From contig JAUIHS010000032.1 of the NCBI GenBank assembly GCA_030432255.1, positions 1 to 40,755 of the forward strand: a stretch of DNA of 40,755 nt, written 5' to 3'. This DNA comes from Phycisphaerae bacterium (GTDB lineage Bacteria > Planctomycetota > Phycisphaerae > Phycisphaerales > UBA1924). The position numbers and the translations under genes are program-made. Each line of letters starts with the position of its first letter. The stretch's first letter is position 1. Shown here piece after piece: positions 8,039 to 15,039 of the stretch. Below the pieces are notes generated by a model. The model was not told the origin of the DNA and searched no databases. It was given only the letters and a program-made list of their open reading frames with translations.

Positions 8039-9520
8039 GTGAACGAACTTCTCAGCCATCTCGACACCTGGCGACCCGTCCGCGTCCTCGTGATCGGCGA
8101 CTTCATGCTCGACCAGTTGGTTTACGGCGATGCTGAACGACTGACGGGGGATGCGCCGGTTCCGATTCTCCGGGTCAGGCGCACGACCCACAATCCCGGC
8201 GGCGCTTCCAATGTCTGTGCCAACCTGGCAGCGATGCGCGCGGAGGTCCAAGCCTTCGGGGTCACCGGCGACGACCCGGAAGCGCGCCTGCTCGTCGAAG
8301 AACTGACCGACGCCGGCATCAACTGCGATGGCCTCGTTCCGGACCCGGAGCGCCCGACGACCGTCAAGCGCAACCTCATCGGCCTTGCTCAGCATCGGCA
8401 TCCGCAGAAGATGTTCCGCCTCGACTACGAGTCGGACGAACCACTTCCCGATGCCGTGATTGATGAGATCCTGAACAGATTCGACGCCGCGCTCGGCGAA
8501 GCGGACATCGTTGCCATCGAAGACTACAACAAGGGTGTCTGCACCGAGGGACTGTGCCAGGCGGTGATCAGGCGAGCAAAGGATCGCGGCGTTCCTGTTC
8601 TTGTCGATCCGGCTTCGATCACAGACTACAGCCGTTACCGTGGCGCCACCGCCATCACGCCCAATCGCACCGAGGCAGAACGCGCGACCGGTATCCGCAC
8701 ACACGACGAGGCCGATCCGGACCACAACGCGCAACTCGCTCGCGAACTGCGTACCCGCCATCAGCTTGATGCGGTTGTTCTCACACTCGATCGACACGGA
8801 GCGCTCCTCCTGGAAGGCGAGGGCGACCCTGTGACGATTCCCACGGTCGCCCGCGCCGTCTATGACGTCACAGGCGCCGGAGACATGGTGCTCGCCGCGC
8901 TGCTGGCGGCCCGTGCCAATGGAATCTCGTGGCATGACGCGGTTGTCTTCGCCAATGTCGCGGCTGGCCTTGAGGTCGAACGCTTCGGCTGCGTTCCCAT
9001 CCCTCTTGAACGCATTCACCAGTCCATCCTCGCGCTGCAGGATCGGGCCGCATCGAAGCTGCGCACGCTCGACGAAGCGCGGGTTGAGGTCGCCGCGGCA
9101 AGACGAGAGGGCCGCACTGTGGCCTTCACAAACGGCTGCTTCGACGTCCTGCACGCGGGTCATATCCAACTCCTGAAGGCTGCCGCCAAGCACGGCGATC
9201 TCCTCATTGTCGCCATCAACTCTGATGCGTCGGTGCAGCGACTCAAGGGAGAGGATCGGCCGGTTCACCCGGAACACGACCGCGCTTCGATCCTCAGCGA
9301 ACTTCAGTCCGTCGACATCGTGCTCATCTTCGAGGAGGACACCCCGATCCCGCTCCTGGAGACGCTCCGCCCGGACGTGCTGGTCAAGGGAGCCGACTAC
9401 TCGCGCGAGCAGGTCGTGGGTCATGAACTCGTGGAGTCATGGGGAGGGCGTATCGAGCTCATCGATTTCCTCACGGGCCGCTCGACAACGGCAGCCATCG
9501 AACGCATGAGAAACTCATGA
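8039..9520 (+). CDS. hldE: Bifunctional heptose 7-phosphate kinase / heptose 1-phosphate adenylyltransferase
   Basis: A 493-residue two-domain enzyme making ADP-heptose for lipopolysaccharide inner core. Residues 1-320 form a PfkB/ribokinase-like domain: 'VIGDFMLDQLVYGDAERL' near the N-terminus, 'NPGGASNVCANLAAM' for sugar binding, and 'DVTGAGDMVLAALLA' with catalytic Asp near 282. Residues 350-490 form a nucleotidyltransferase domain with 'FTNGCFDVLHAGHIQLL' (HxGH motif) and 'GRSTTAAIERM' at the end. Length and order match E. coli HldE. The start is GTG at 8039, because the nearby ATG at 8028 hits a stop at once. It overlaps nadC by ATGA, so the two are likely cotranscribed. It implies an LPS-type outer membrane. 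Confidence 0.94.
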   Translation: MNELLSHLDTWRPVRVLVIGDFMLDQLVYGDAERLTGDAPVPILRVRRTTHNPGGASNVCANLAAMRAEVQAFGVTGDDPEARLLVEELTDAGINCDGLVPDPERPTTVKRNLIGLAQHRHPQKMFRLDYESDEPLPDAVIDEILNRFDAALGEADIVAIEDYNKGVCTEGLCQAVIRRAKDRGVPVLVDPASITDYSRYRGATAITPNRTEAERATGIRTHDEADPDHNAQLARELRTRHQLDAVVLTLDRHGALLLEGEGDPVTIPTVARAVYDVTGAGDMVLAALLAARANGISWHDAVVFANVAAGLEVERFGCVPIPLERIHQSILALQDRAASKLRTLDEARVEVAAARREGRTVAFTNGCFDVLHAGHIQLLKAAAKHGDLLIVAINSDASVQRLKGEDRPVHPEHDRASILSELQSVDIVLIFEEDTPIPLLETLRPDVLVKGADYSREQVVGHELVESWGGRIELIDFLTGRSTTAAIERMRNS

Positions 9521-10461
9521 CCGCTCTGCCCCCGGTCACCGAACTCAATCAACTACCACTCCCGGCGCTGTTCGATGCGTTCGCCACGACCGGACTCTTC
9601 CACCGACTGCTGGAGATCGCGCGCGAGGAAGATCTCGCTGCGGGCCTTGACGTGACGACGGCATCCGCCGACGACAACGCGATCGCCTCCATGCGCCTGA
9701 CCGCCCGTGAACCCATGATCGTTTCTGGCCTTGCGGCGCTGCCCATCCTTGCCGAGGTCTACGATGCGGCGATCGGTTTTGACCTCCATGCGCCGGACGG
9801 CTCCGAACTGCGCGAGCCCACTACGATTGCGACGCTCCGCTCGAAGCGCAGCACCCTGCTGGCGCTGGAGCGCCCGCTCCTGAATCTCGTCGGACGCCTC
9901 AGCGGAATCGCGACTCTTACTCGAGAGTACGTCGATGCCGTGGCCGGCACCCCAGCTCGCATCCTTGATACACGCAAAACAACCCCGGGACTCCGGCTCT
10001 TTGAGAAGTACGCGGTCCGTTGCGGCGGGGGCCTCAATCATCGACTCGCTCTGCACGACGCCGTCCTCGTCAAGGACAATCACATCGCTCACGTTCCCGC
10101 GCCGAACCTCGCTGCTCACATCGGCGCTCTTGCCGCACGTGCTCGACCGTTCAAGCCCGCTTTCCTCCAGGTTGAAGTCGATACGCTCGAGCAGTTCGAT
10201 CGGCTCCTCAGCCTGGATCCGGGCATCGTTGATATCGTACTGCTCGACAACATGGCACCTGACGCGCTGGCCGAAGCCGTCCGGAGGCGCGACGAAGCAA
10301 ATCCTGCGCTGCAACTGGAGGCATCCGGTGGAGTCAATCTCAGCACGGTGGCACAGATCGCTGCATCGGGTGTCGACCGCATCTCCGTCGGCGCGCTGAC
10401 GCACGGAGCGCGCTCCGTCGATGTCGGCTTCGACGCCGATGAGGGACCGGGATCAGGCTGA
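9517..10461 (+). CDS. nadC: Nicotinate-nucleotide pyrophosphorylase (quinolinate phosphoribosyltransferase)
   Basis: A 314-residue cytoplasmic enzyme that converts quinolinate and PRPP to nicotinate mononucleotide, CO2 and pyrophosphate in NAD synthesis. Visible family motifs are 'EEDLAAGLDVTT' near the start, 'LNLVGRLSGIATLTREYV', 'ILDTRKTTPGLRLFEKYAV' (basic substrate-binding residues), 'HDAVLVKDNHIAHVP', and 'LEASGGVNL' with 'VDRISVGALTH' at the phosphate-binding end. The N-terminus is some 20 residues longer than in many homologues. The ATG overlaps the hldE stop (ATGA), which implies translational coupling. The 3' end overlaps the convergent hscB by 9 bases. Confidence 0.94.
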   Translation: MTALPPVTELNQLPLPALFDAFATTGLFHRLLEIAREEDLAAGLDVTTASADDNAIASMRLTAREPMIVSGLAALPILAEVYDAAIGFDLHAPDGSELREPTTIATLRSKRSTLLALERPLLNLVGRLSGIATLTREYVDAVAGTPARILDTRKTTPGLRLFEKYAVRCGGGLNHRLALHDAVLVKDNHIAHVPAPNLAAHIGALAARARPFKPAFLQVEVDTLEQFDRLLSLDPGIVDIVLLDNMAPDALAEAVRRRDEANPALQLEASGGVNLSTVAQIAASGVDRISVGALTHGARSVDVGFDADEGPGSG

Positions 10462-10986
10462 ATCGAAGTCGGCGCGATTCGGGTCATACTCCGGATCGAG
10501 TTGCTCGATCAGACGCTCGATGTAGCGCCATGCGTTCAGTTCGAGACGGATGGCATGCAGTGCATCGGGAGTGGGAGACTCGGGGAGCGCCTTGAACATG
10601 CCACCGACGCGCTCGATGTACGACCGTCGCTGTTCGGCTGCCTGTCGCTCAACCTCGGCGATCGCAGCCTCGTCGCGCGATCGCATGATCCCCTCGATCT
10701 CCTGACGCAGATCAAAGATCTCCATCAGGAAACCGTCAGGCAGGGCGTTGTCTTCTTCCTTCGTCGGGCCGCCGAGCCGCTTCAGATAAGCGTTCGCCCG
10801 TCGCTCCGCACTGACGAGGATCCCACGTGCGGCATTGACGTGAGCCAGTTCACGTGCCGCGGCATCAGGATCTGCGGCCCTGTCCGGATGCAGGCGTGCG
10901 GTCTTCCTGAGCCATGCCCGTTCCACGGCGGCGGCGTCCACATTGAACTGCGGCTTGATTCCAAGCACATCGAATGGATCTGGCAC
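10453..10986 (-). CDS. hscB: HscB-like J-domain co-chaperone
   Basis: A 177-residue J-domain protein. The J domain runs from 'DPFDVLGIKPQFNVD' and contains the HPD tripeptide ('ARLHPDRAADP', residues 33-35) that stimulates Hsp70 ATPase. The C-terminal half ('DGFLMEIFDLRQEIE', 'YIERLIEQLDPEYDP') matches the helical scaffold-binding domain of HscB, which delivers IscU to HscA during Fe-S cluster assembly. No hscA or iscU is visible, so the partner is inferred from family. The start is taken as GTG 10986, which begins 'VPDPFDVLG' and has GGAG 10 bases upstream; a longer ORF exists but carries no homologous sequence. Confidence 0.85.
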   Translation of the reverse strand: MPDPFDVLGIKPQFNVDAAAVERAWLRKTARLHPDRAADPDAAARELAHVNAARGILVSAERRANAYLKRLGGPTKEEDNALPDGFLMEIFDLRQEIEGIMRSRDEAAIAEVERQAAEQRRSYIERVGGMFKALPESPTPDALHAIRLELNAWRYIERLIEQLDPEYDPNRADFDSA

Positions 10987-11081
10987 GGTGCACAATCTCC
11001 GCGATTCGCGACAGGTAAAACGTTCAACCAACGAACACCCACCCCACAATCAACGTCCAACGACAACATCCGCGTTGACGA

Positions 11082-11103
11082 ATGCTCCCGCCACGGGGAG
11101 CAT
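11082..11103. promoter_or_regulatory. 8-base inverted repeat beside TTGACG upstream of the racemase-like gene
   Basis: ATGCTCCC and GGGAGCAT form a perfect inverted repeat around a 6-base spacer, starting 2 bases after TTGACG (11075-11080, a good -35 match). No convincing -10 follows at 17 bases. The arrangement resembles an operator lying inside a promoter. It sits between the divergent hscB and the racemase-like gene. Confidence 0.3.
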
Positions 11104-11138
11104 ACGGTATCACTCCTCTTCCCCCGGAGCCTCCAATC

Positions 11139-11852
11139 GTGTCGAGACATATCGGGATCGTTGCACTCAGCCCGGAAGGATCAGCGTTCTGCTATCGCTG
11201 CATCGGCCGACGCATCGCCGAGATCCGGAACGCCAGCCGCCATCCGCTCGTCACCATGCACAACCGGCCCTTCAGCACCTTCGTTGATGCCGTCAAGCAG
11301 GAAGACTGGAACGCCGTCGCGCAGATTCTCGTCGATTCCGCCGAAGTCCTCGCGCGGGCCGGGGCAGACTTCTGCATCCTTCCCGATAACGTCGCACACC
11401 ATGCACTGCCCATCGTCGAGTCCAATTCGCCAATACCGTGGCTCAACATGATCGCACTCGTTGCGGACTCCTTCGCCGAGAAGCAATGGGAACGGGTCGG
11501 GCTCATTGGAACGCGGCACGTCATGTCGGGTTCCACCTACCAGACCATGCTCGGGCTCCGAGGCATCCGCCTGCTCGTGCCCAATGAACAGCATGCCGCC
11601 GCGATCGATCAGATCATCTTCCGCGAAGCGATCTTCGGGAAGGTCAGTGAAGCGTCCACCAGACTCGTTCACGAGGCGCTCAATGACCTCCACGACCGGG
11701 GGTGCGAGGCCGTCATTCTCGGCTGCTCCGAGGCGCCACTCCTCCTGGCCGTGCAGGACAGCACCCTCCCGATCATTGACCCCGTCGAGATCCTGACCGA
11801 GGCCGCGATCGCCCACGCCATCGAGGATCATCCCGCACTGGACATCGCCTGA
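11139..11852 (+). CDS. Aspartate/glutamate racemase-family protein lacking the first catalytic cysteine
   Basis: A 237-residue protein of the Asp/Glu racemase superfamily, whose members invert amino-acid or related carbon centres with two cysteines. The second catalytic block is intact ('EAVILGCSEAPLLLAV', Cys near 196), as are 'GLIGTRHVMSGSTYQ' and 'PIIDPVEI'. In the first block the usual Cys-Asn-Thr-Ala-His reads 'PDNVAHH', with Asp at residue 83 in the Cys position. Single-cysteine relatives such as E. coli YgeA (Thr in place of the first Cys) show altered specificity, so this may be a decarboxylase- or isomerase-like variant. The start is GTG 11139: GGAG lies 9 bases before it, and the conserved 'IGIVAL' strand begins 4 residues later. 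Confidence 0.85.
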   Translation: MSRHIGIVALSPEGSAFCYRCIGRRIAEIRNASRHPLVTMHNRPFSTFVDAVKQEDWNAVAQILVDSAEVLARAGADFCILPDNVAHHALPIVESNSPIPWLNMIALVADSFAEKQWERVGLIGTRHVMSGSTYQTMLGLRGIRLLVPNEQHAAAIDQIIFREAIFGKVSEASTRLVHEALNDLHDRGCEAVILGCSEAPLLLAVQDSTLPIIDPVEILTEAAIAHAIEDHPALDIA

Positions 11853-11876
11853 TCAGTCCACGGGAGCAAGGAAAAG

Positions 11877-11906
11877 AAACACCCCCGCCAGATGACGGGG
11901 GCGTCT
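11877..11906 (-). terminator. Rho-independent terminator of the redoxin gene
   Basis: On the minus strand, a 13-base-pair stem (core CCCCCGTC / GGCGGGGG, with some G-T pairs) closes on an ATCT loop and runs into TTTCTTTTCC. It lies about 35 bases after the redoxin stop. In the other direction no T-run follows, so it probably acts on the minus strand only. Confidence 0.75.
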
Positions 11907-11941
11907 GTTGATTGACAGGTTCCCAGTCCGGACTCTCGGGA

Positions 11942-12598
11942 TCAGTACTTCACGCCACAGCCGTACGCACGCGTCTCCGGTTCGGAGACCGTCTCGCCGG
12001 CGATGACCTCGTCGAGCGCCTGGCGGACATAGTTCACCTTGTCCGATTCGCTCTTGCGGCCGCGAGCGTCATTGTCGATTGCACCCATGTAACGGAGGAT
12101 GCCCTTCTTGTCGATGACGTACATGTGCGGGGTCGTCTTGGCGCCATACAGGCGACCGACATCGCCGGGGGCGTCGAGCAGCACGGGGTACTCGATCTTC
12201 CATTCCTTGATCGACTCAGCATCCTTCCCGAAGGCGGGATGTCCTTCGTTCGTCGAGTTGATGGCAAGCCATACGACGTCCTTCTCCTCGAAGTCTGCCG
12301 CGATGTCCTTCATCGTGGTCATCTTCTTGTGATGACGCACGACGTAGGGGCAGGTCGGATTGAACCACTCCAGCACGACGATCTTGCCGTCTGCCGTGTA
12401 GTCGCTGAGGGTGTGGGACTCACCGGTCGTGTCTTCAAGGGTGAAGTCCGGTGCTTTCTCACCGATCTTTGCGGTTGCCTTGGCTGCCTTGTCGGGGGAA
12501 CGCTCCCGCTGACGGATCTGGCCGTCGGCGACGCTCAGCAGGCCAACTGCGAGGGTACCGATTCCAAGTGTCGCAATCAGGGACTTTCGAAGTTTCAT
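11942..12598 (-). CDS. Exported redoxin / thioredoxin-like protein
   Basis: A 218-residue exported protein of the AhpC-TSA/redoxin family. An N-terminal signal sequence ('LRKSLIATLGIGTLAVGLL') is followed by a typical redoxin start 'IGEKAPDFTLEDTTGESHTL'. The active-site segment is 'WFNPTCPYVVRHHKKM', with a single Cys near residue 83 instead of CxxC. The protein ends 'YGCGVKY', a C-terminal cysteine motif seen in related planctomycete redoxins that could act as the resolving cysteine. It probably performs thiol-disulfide or peroxide chemistry in the periplasm. The start is the second ATG (12598), because AGGAG is 9 bases from it and only 3 from the ATG at 12604. It lies downstream of the DsbD-like gene and is closed by a strong terminator. 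Confidence 0.85.
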   Translation of the reverse strand: MKLRKSLIATLGIGTLAVGLLSVADGQIRQRERSPDKAAKATAKIGEKAPDFTLEDTTGESHTLSDYTADGKIVVLEWFNPTCPYVVRHHKKMTTMKDIAADFEEKDVVWLAINSTNEGHPAFGKDAESIKEWKIEYPVLLDAPGDVGRLYGAKTTPHMYVIDKKGILRYMGAIDNDARGRKSESDKVNYVRQALDEVIAGETVSEPETRAYGCGVKY

Positions 12599-12653
12599 CA
12601 CCATGTTCTCCTGGCGCCGTCAGATGTGAGGCGCGGTTCTCAGTCACATTCAT

Positions 12654-13511
12654 TCAACGGGACCCGGACACACGATCCGGTCCCGGAAGGTCTACTGCAT
12701 AATAGACCACGTCTTTCCCCCGGTACACACAAAGGACACCAAGCACGTGTTCAGCGGTCCTGGCGTCCTCACCGTACGTGATCGCAAGCCGATCACCTTT
12801 GGATGAACCCGATTTCATCAGGCTGTCGCTCGGAAGGACCTCGACATCCTCGCTCTCGGGGTACGGATAAAACTCCATCTGCGTGGCGCCGGGCGCCCGC
12901 AGAACCAGATCGCCTTCAGTCCACGTCGCGGAAACACCCGCAGACTCGGCTTCCTTCCACTCGCGCGGCAGGCGCTGCCGCGCGGCTTCAAACTGCTCGC
13001 GAGCCGGAGTCGGTTGCGCATCATCCCCAACGCGGACGGTCACGGAGGCTTCACCTCCGCCGGGGAAGCAGTACTCCTTGCAGATCAGCCAACTGACGTC
13101 CGCATTGATCGTGAGACCTGTGCCAGCCGTCACATCAGCGCCGATCTCAATCGGGAAGATGATCAGCACCTCGTGCTCGTAGGTGTAGTTCAGCAATGCT
13201 CCGCCATCGATGTACCTCACCGGGGCGGGCCACAGGGGGTCACCGATTGAGACACCCTCCGGCACATCCCAGTCAACAAGGATCGGTGCGCCACTGTCAC
13301 CGGCGTAGCGCCAGTACATGTGCCAGCCCTTCTGCATCTTCAGATGCACGCCGACATAGCCGGTCTCACCGGCTGCATACTCACGCGTCTCGGTGAGCAC
13401 GGAGGCCCTGGCCAGGCTGTTGCCTTGCGGCTGCGTGGCCTGTACCGCTGATGCAGTGCATCCCAGACAGAATGCCGCCCAGCTCAGAAGCACAATGCGA
13501 ATCCCTGACAT
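12654..13511 (-). CDS. Exported DsbD N-terminal-domain-like protein
   Basis: A 285-residue secreted protein resembling the periplasmic N-terminal (alpha) domain of DsbD, which passes electrons to periplasmic thiol proteins. A signal peptide covers about residues 1-25. Family features are 'GVHLKMQKGWHMYWRY' (residues 55-70), 'GDPLWPAPVRYID', 'YEHEVLIIFPIEI', and the cysteine pair in 'WLICKEYCFPGGG' (Cys 144 and 148). The membrane and thioredoxin domains of full DsbD are absent, so it must work with another partner or have a different role. Start ATG 13511 has AAAGGA 5 bases upstream. The redoxin gene begins about 55 bases downstream on the same strand, so the two probably form a unit for extracytoplasmic thiol chemistry. 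Confidence 0.82.
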   Translation of the reverse strand: MSGIRIVLLSWAAFCLGCTASAVQATQPQGNSLARASVLTETREYAAGETGYVGVHLKMQKGWHMYWRYAGDSGAPILVDWDVPEGVSIGDPLWPAPVRYIDGGALLNYTYEHEVLIIFPIEIGADVTAGTGLTINADVSWLICKEYCFPGGGEASVTVRVGDDAQPTPAREQFEAARQRLPREWKEAESAGVSATWTEGDLVLRAPGATQMEFYPYPESEDVEVLPSDSLMKSGSSKGDRLAITYGEDARTAEHVLGVLCVYRGKDVVYYAVDLPGPDRVSGSR

Positions 13512-13583
13512 CCAATTCCTTTCGCGGGGAGATCAGCCGCTGTCCCTTGCGGCTTTCGGGAAGAACGCACCCGGAACACCGGT

Positions 13584-13589
13584 TATTCT
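13584..13589 (+). promoter_or_regulatory. -10 box placed for a leaderless rhodanese-lipoprotein mRNA
   Basis: TATTCT ends 6 bases before the ATG at 13596, so transcription would begin at the start codon itself. No Shine-Dalgarno sequence precedes the ATG. No clear -35 is visible. Confidence 0.3.
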
Positions 13590-13595
13590 ACCCAT

Positions 13596-14018
13596 ATGAG
13601 AAATCAAGCCTTGATTGCCGGGTGCCTCACCATACTCCTCCTCGCCCTCTCATCCCTCACAGGATGCGAAACGACGATCTCAGACCGGGACGTCAGAACC
13701 GCGACCCTGGAGAATGCCTCCAGGTGGGCGGAGTCTGACGACCGCACCCTTTTCGTCGATGCCCGCTCACGAGCGGACTTTGCGGACGGCCACATACCGG
13801 GTGCCCTCAATCTGGACCTTCGAGACCTCGAGGACAACGGCGTTCGCGCCCGGCTCAACGGGGCCCGTCGGATCGTCATCTACGGCCAGAACCCCGGTTC
13901 AGCTCGACCCGTTGCTCTTGCCAAGAAACTGCTGAAGGAGGGCATCAAGGGTGGTCTCGTCATGGAAGCCGGATTTGACGGCTGGCGTGACCAGGGACGC
14001 CCGGTCGTTGCCAACTGA
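13596..14018 (+). CDS. Rhodanese-fold lipoprotein without catalytic cysteine
   Basis: A 140-residue predicted lipoprotein: a hydrophobic signal ends in the lipobox LTGC (Cys 24), followed by one rhodanese domain. The domain shows 'TLFVDARSRADFADGHIPGA' (the DxR...GHIPGA hallmark) and the C-terminal 'GFDGWRDQGRPVV'. The active-site loop reads 'IVIYGQNPGSARPVAL', with Gly where the sulfur-carrying cysteine should be. Sulfur-transferase activity is therefore unlikely; such domains can serve as binding or sensing modules. It lies 46 bases upstream of cysK on the same strand, so a link to sulfur metabolism is possible but unproven. Confidence 0.85.
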   Translation: MRNQALIAGCLTILLLALSSLTGCETTISDRDVRTATLENASRWAESDDRTLFVDARSRADFADGHIPGALNLDLRDLEDNGVRARLNGARRIVIYGQNPGSARPVALAKKLLKEGIKGGLVMEAGFDGWRDQGRPVVAN

Positions 14019-14064
14019 CTCCATCAAAGCTCTCATTATTCAATCGCTCCAAAGGAGCCCGCCA

Positions 14065-15024
14065 ATGAGCACCTCTCTCGGTGACACACTCCGTTCCCGG
14101 AAATACACATCCATTGCCGATACCGTCGGCAACACACCGCTCATCCGTCTTCAGCGACTCGCGCCCAAGGGCACCGAGATCTACCTCAAGATGGAGTGCG
14201 ACAATCCACTTGACAGCGTCAAGGATCGTATCGGCAAGGCGATGATCGAGGATGGCGAACGCAGAGGGGTCATCGATTCGGGCACACACATCATCGAGCC
14301 CACATCGGGGAACACCGGCATCGCCCTCGCCTTCATCTGCGCCTCGCGGGGCTATCGCCTCACACTCTGCATGCCGGAGTCCATGTCGCTCGAACGGCGC
14401 GCCATGCTGCGCCAGCTCGGTGCCCACCTGGTTCTCACGCCCGCCGACCAGGGCATGAAGGGTGCCGTTGCGCACGCGAAGGAACTTTGTGATCAGGAGG
14501 GTGGCAACGTCTTCATGCCCGCCCAGTTCGACAATCCAGCCAATCCCGCAATCCACGAGCACACGACCGGACCCGAGATCTGGAATGATCTGGATGGCAA
14601 CGTCGACGCCATCGTGGCGGGCGTCGGAACGGGTGGCACCATCACCGGAGTCACGCGCTGCATCCGGGCGGAGAATCCGAACTTCAAGGCCATCGCTGTC
14701 GAACCGGAAGACTCTCCGGTCATCAGTGGGGGCGATCCGGGGCCCCACAAGATCCAGGGCATCGGCGCGGGGTTCATTCCGGGTAATCTCGACACCGAAC
14801 TCCTCGACGAGGTGGTCCAGGTGAGTAACGACGACGCCTTCAACTGGGCCAGACGCCTCTCAAGCACTGAAGGCATCATGGGCGGCATCTCCACCGGCGC
14901 CAATGTCTGCGCCGCAGTGCGCGTCGCTGGCCGTCCGGAGTTCGAAGGCAAGCGCATCGTCACCATCGCCTGCTCCTTCGCCGAACGATACCTCTCAACG
15001 CCACTCTTCAATTTCGTCGATTGA
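14065..15024 (+). CDS. cysK: Cysteine synthase A (O-acetylserine sulfhydrylase)
   Basis: A 319-residue PLP enzyme making L-cysteine from O-acetylserine and sulfide. It shows the full family pattern: 'IADTVGNTPLIRL' at the N-terminus, the PLP lysine in 'NPLDSVKDRIGKAM' (Lys 53), the substrate loop 'EPTSGNTGIALAFICA', the phosphate-binding 'GVGTGGTITGVTR', and the C-terminal 'GISTGANVCAAV'. A clear AAAGGAG lies 7 bases before the ATG at 14065. The 3' end is 15 bases from the convergent kinase gene's 3' end, with no obvious terminator between. Confidence 0.95.
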   Translation: MSTSLGDTLRSRKYTSIADTVGNTPLIRLQRLAPKGTEIYLKMECDNPLDSVKDRIGKAMIEDGERRGVIDSGTHIIEPTSGNTGIALAFICASRGYRLTLCMPESMSLERRAMLRQLGAHLVLTPADQGMKGAVAHAKELCDQEGGNVFMPAQFDNPANPAIHEHTTGPEIWNDLDGNVDAIVAGVGTGGTITGVTRCIRAENPNFKAIAVEPEDSPVISGGDPGPHKIQGIGAGFIPGNLDTELLDEVVQVSNDDAFNWARRLSSTEGIMGGISTGANVCAAVRVAGRPEFEGKRIVTIACSFAERYLSTPLFNFVD

Positions 15025-15039
15025 GCTCGATCTCCGCGC

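Noticed and set aside
1..10461. kynA and nadC as one tryptophan-to-NAD gene cluster
   Set aside because: They are over 9 kb apart on opposite strands with unrelated genes between, and the other kynurenine-pathway genes are absent from the window.
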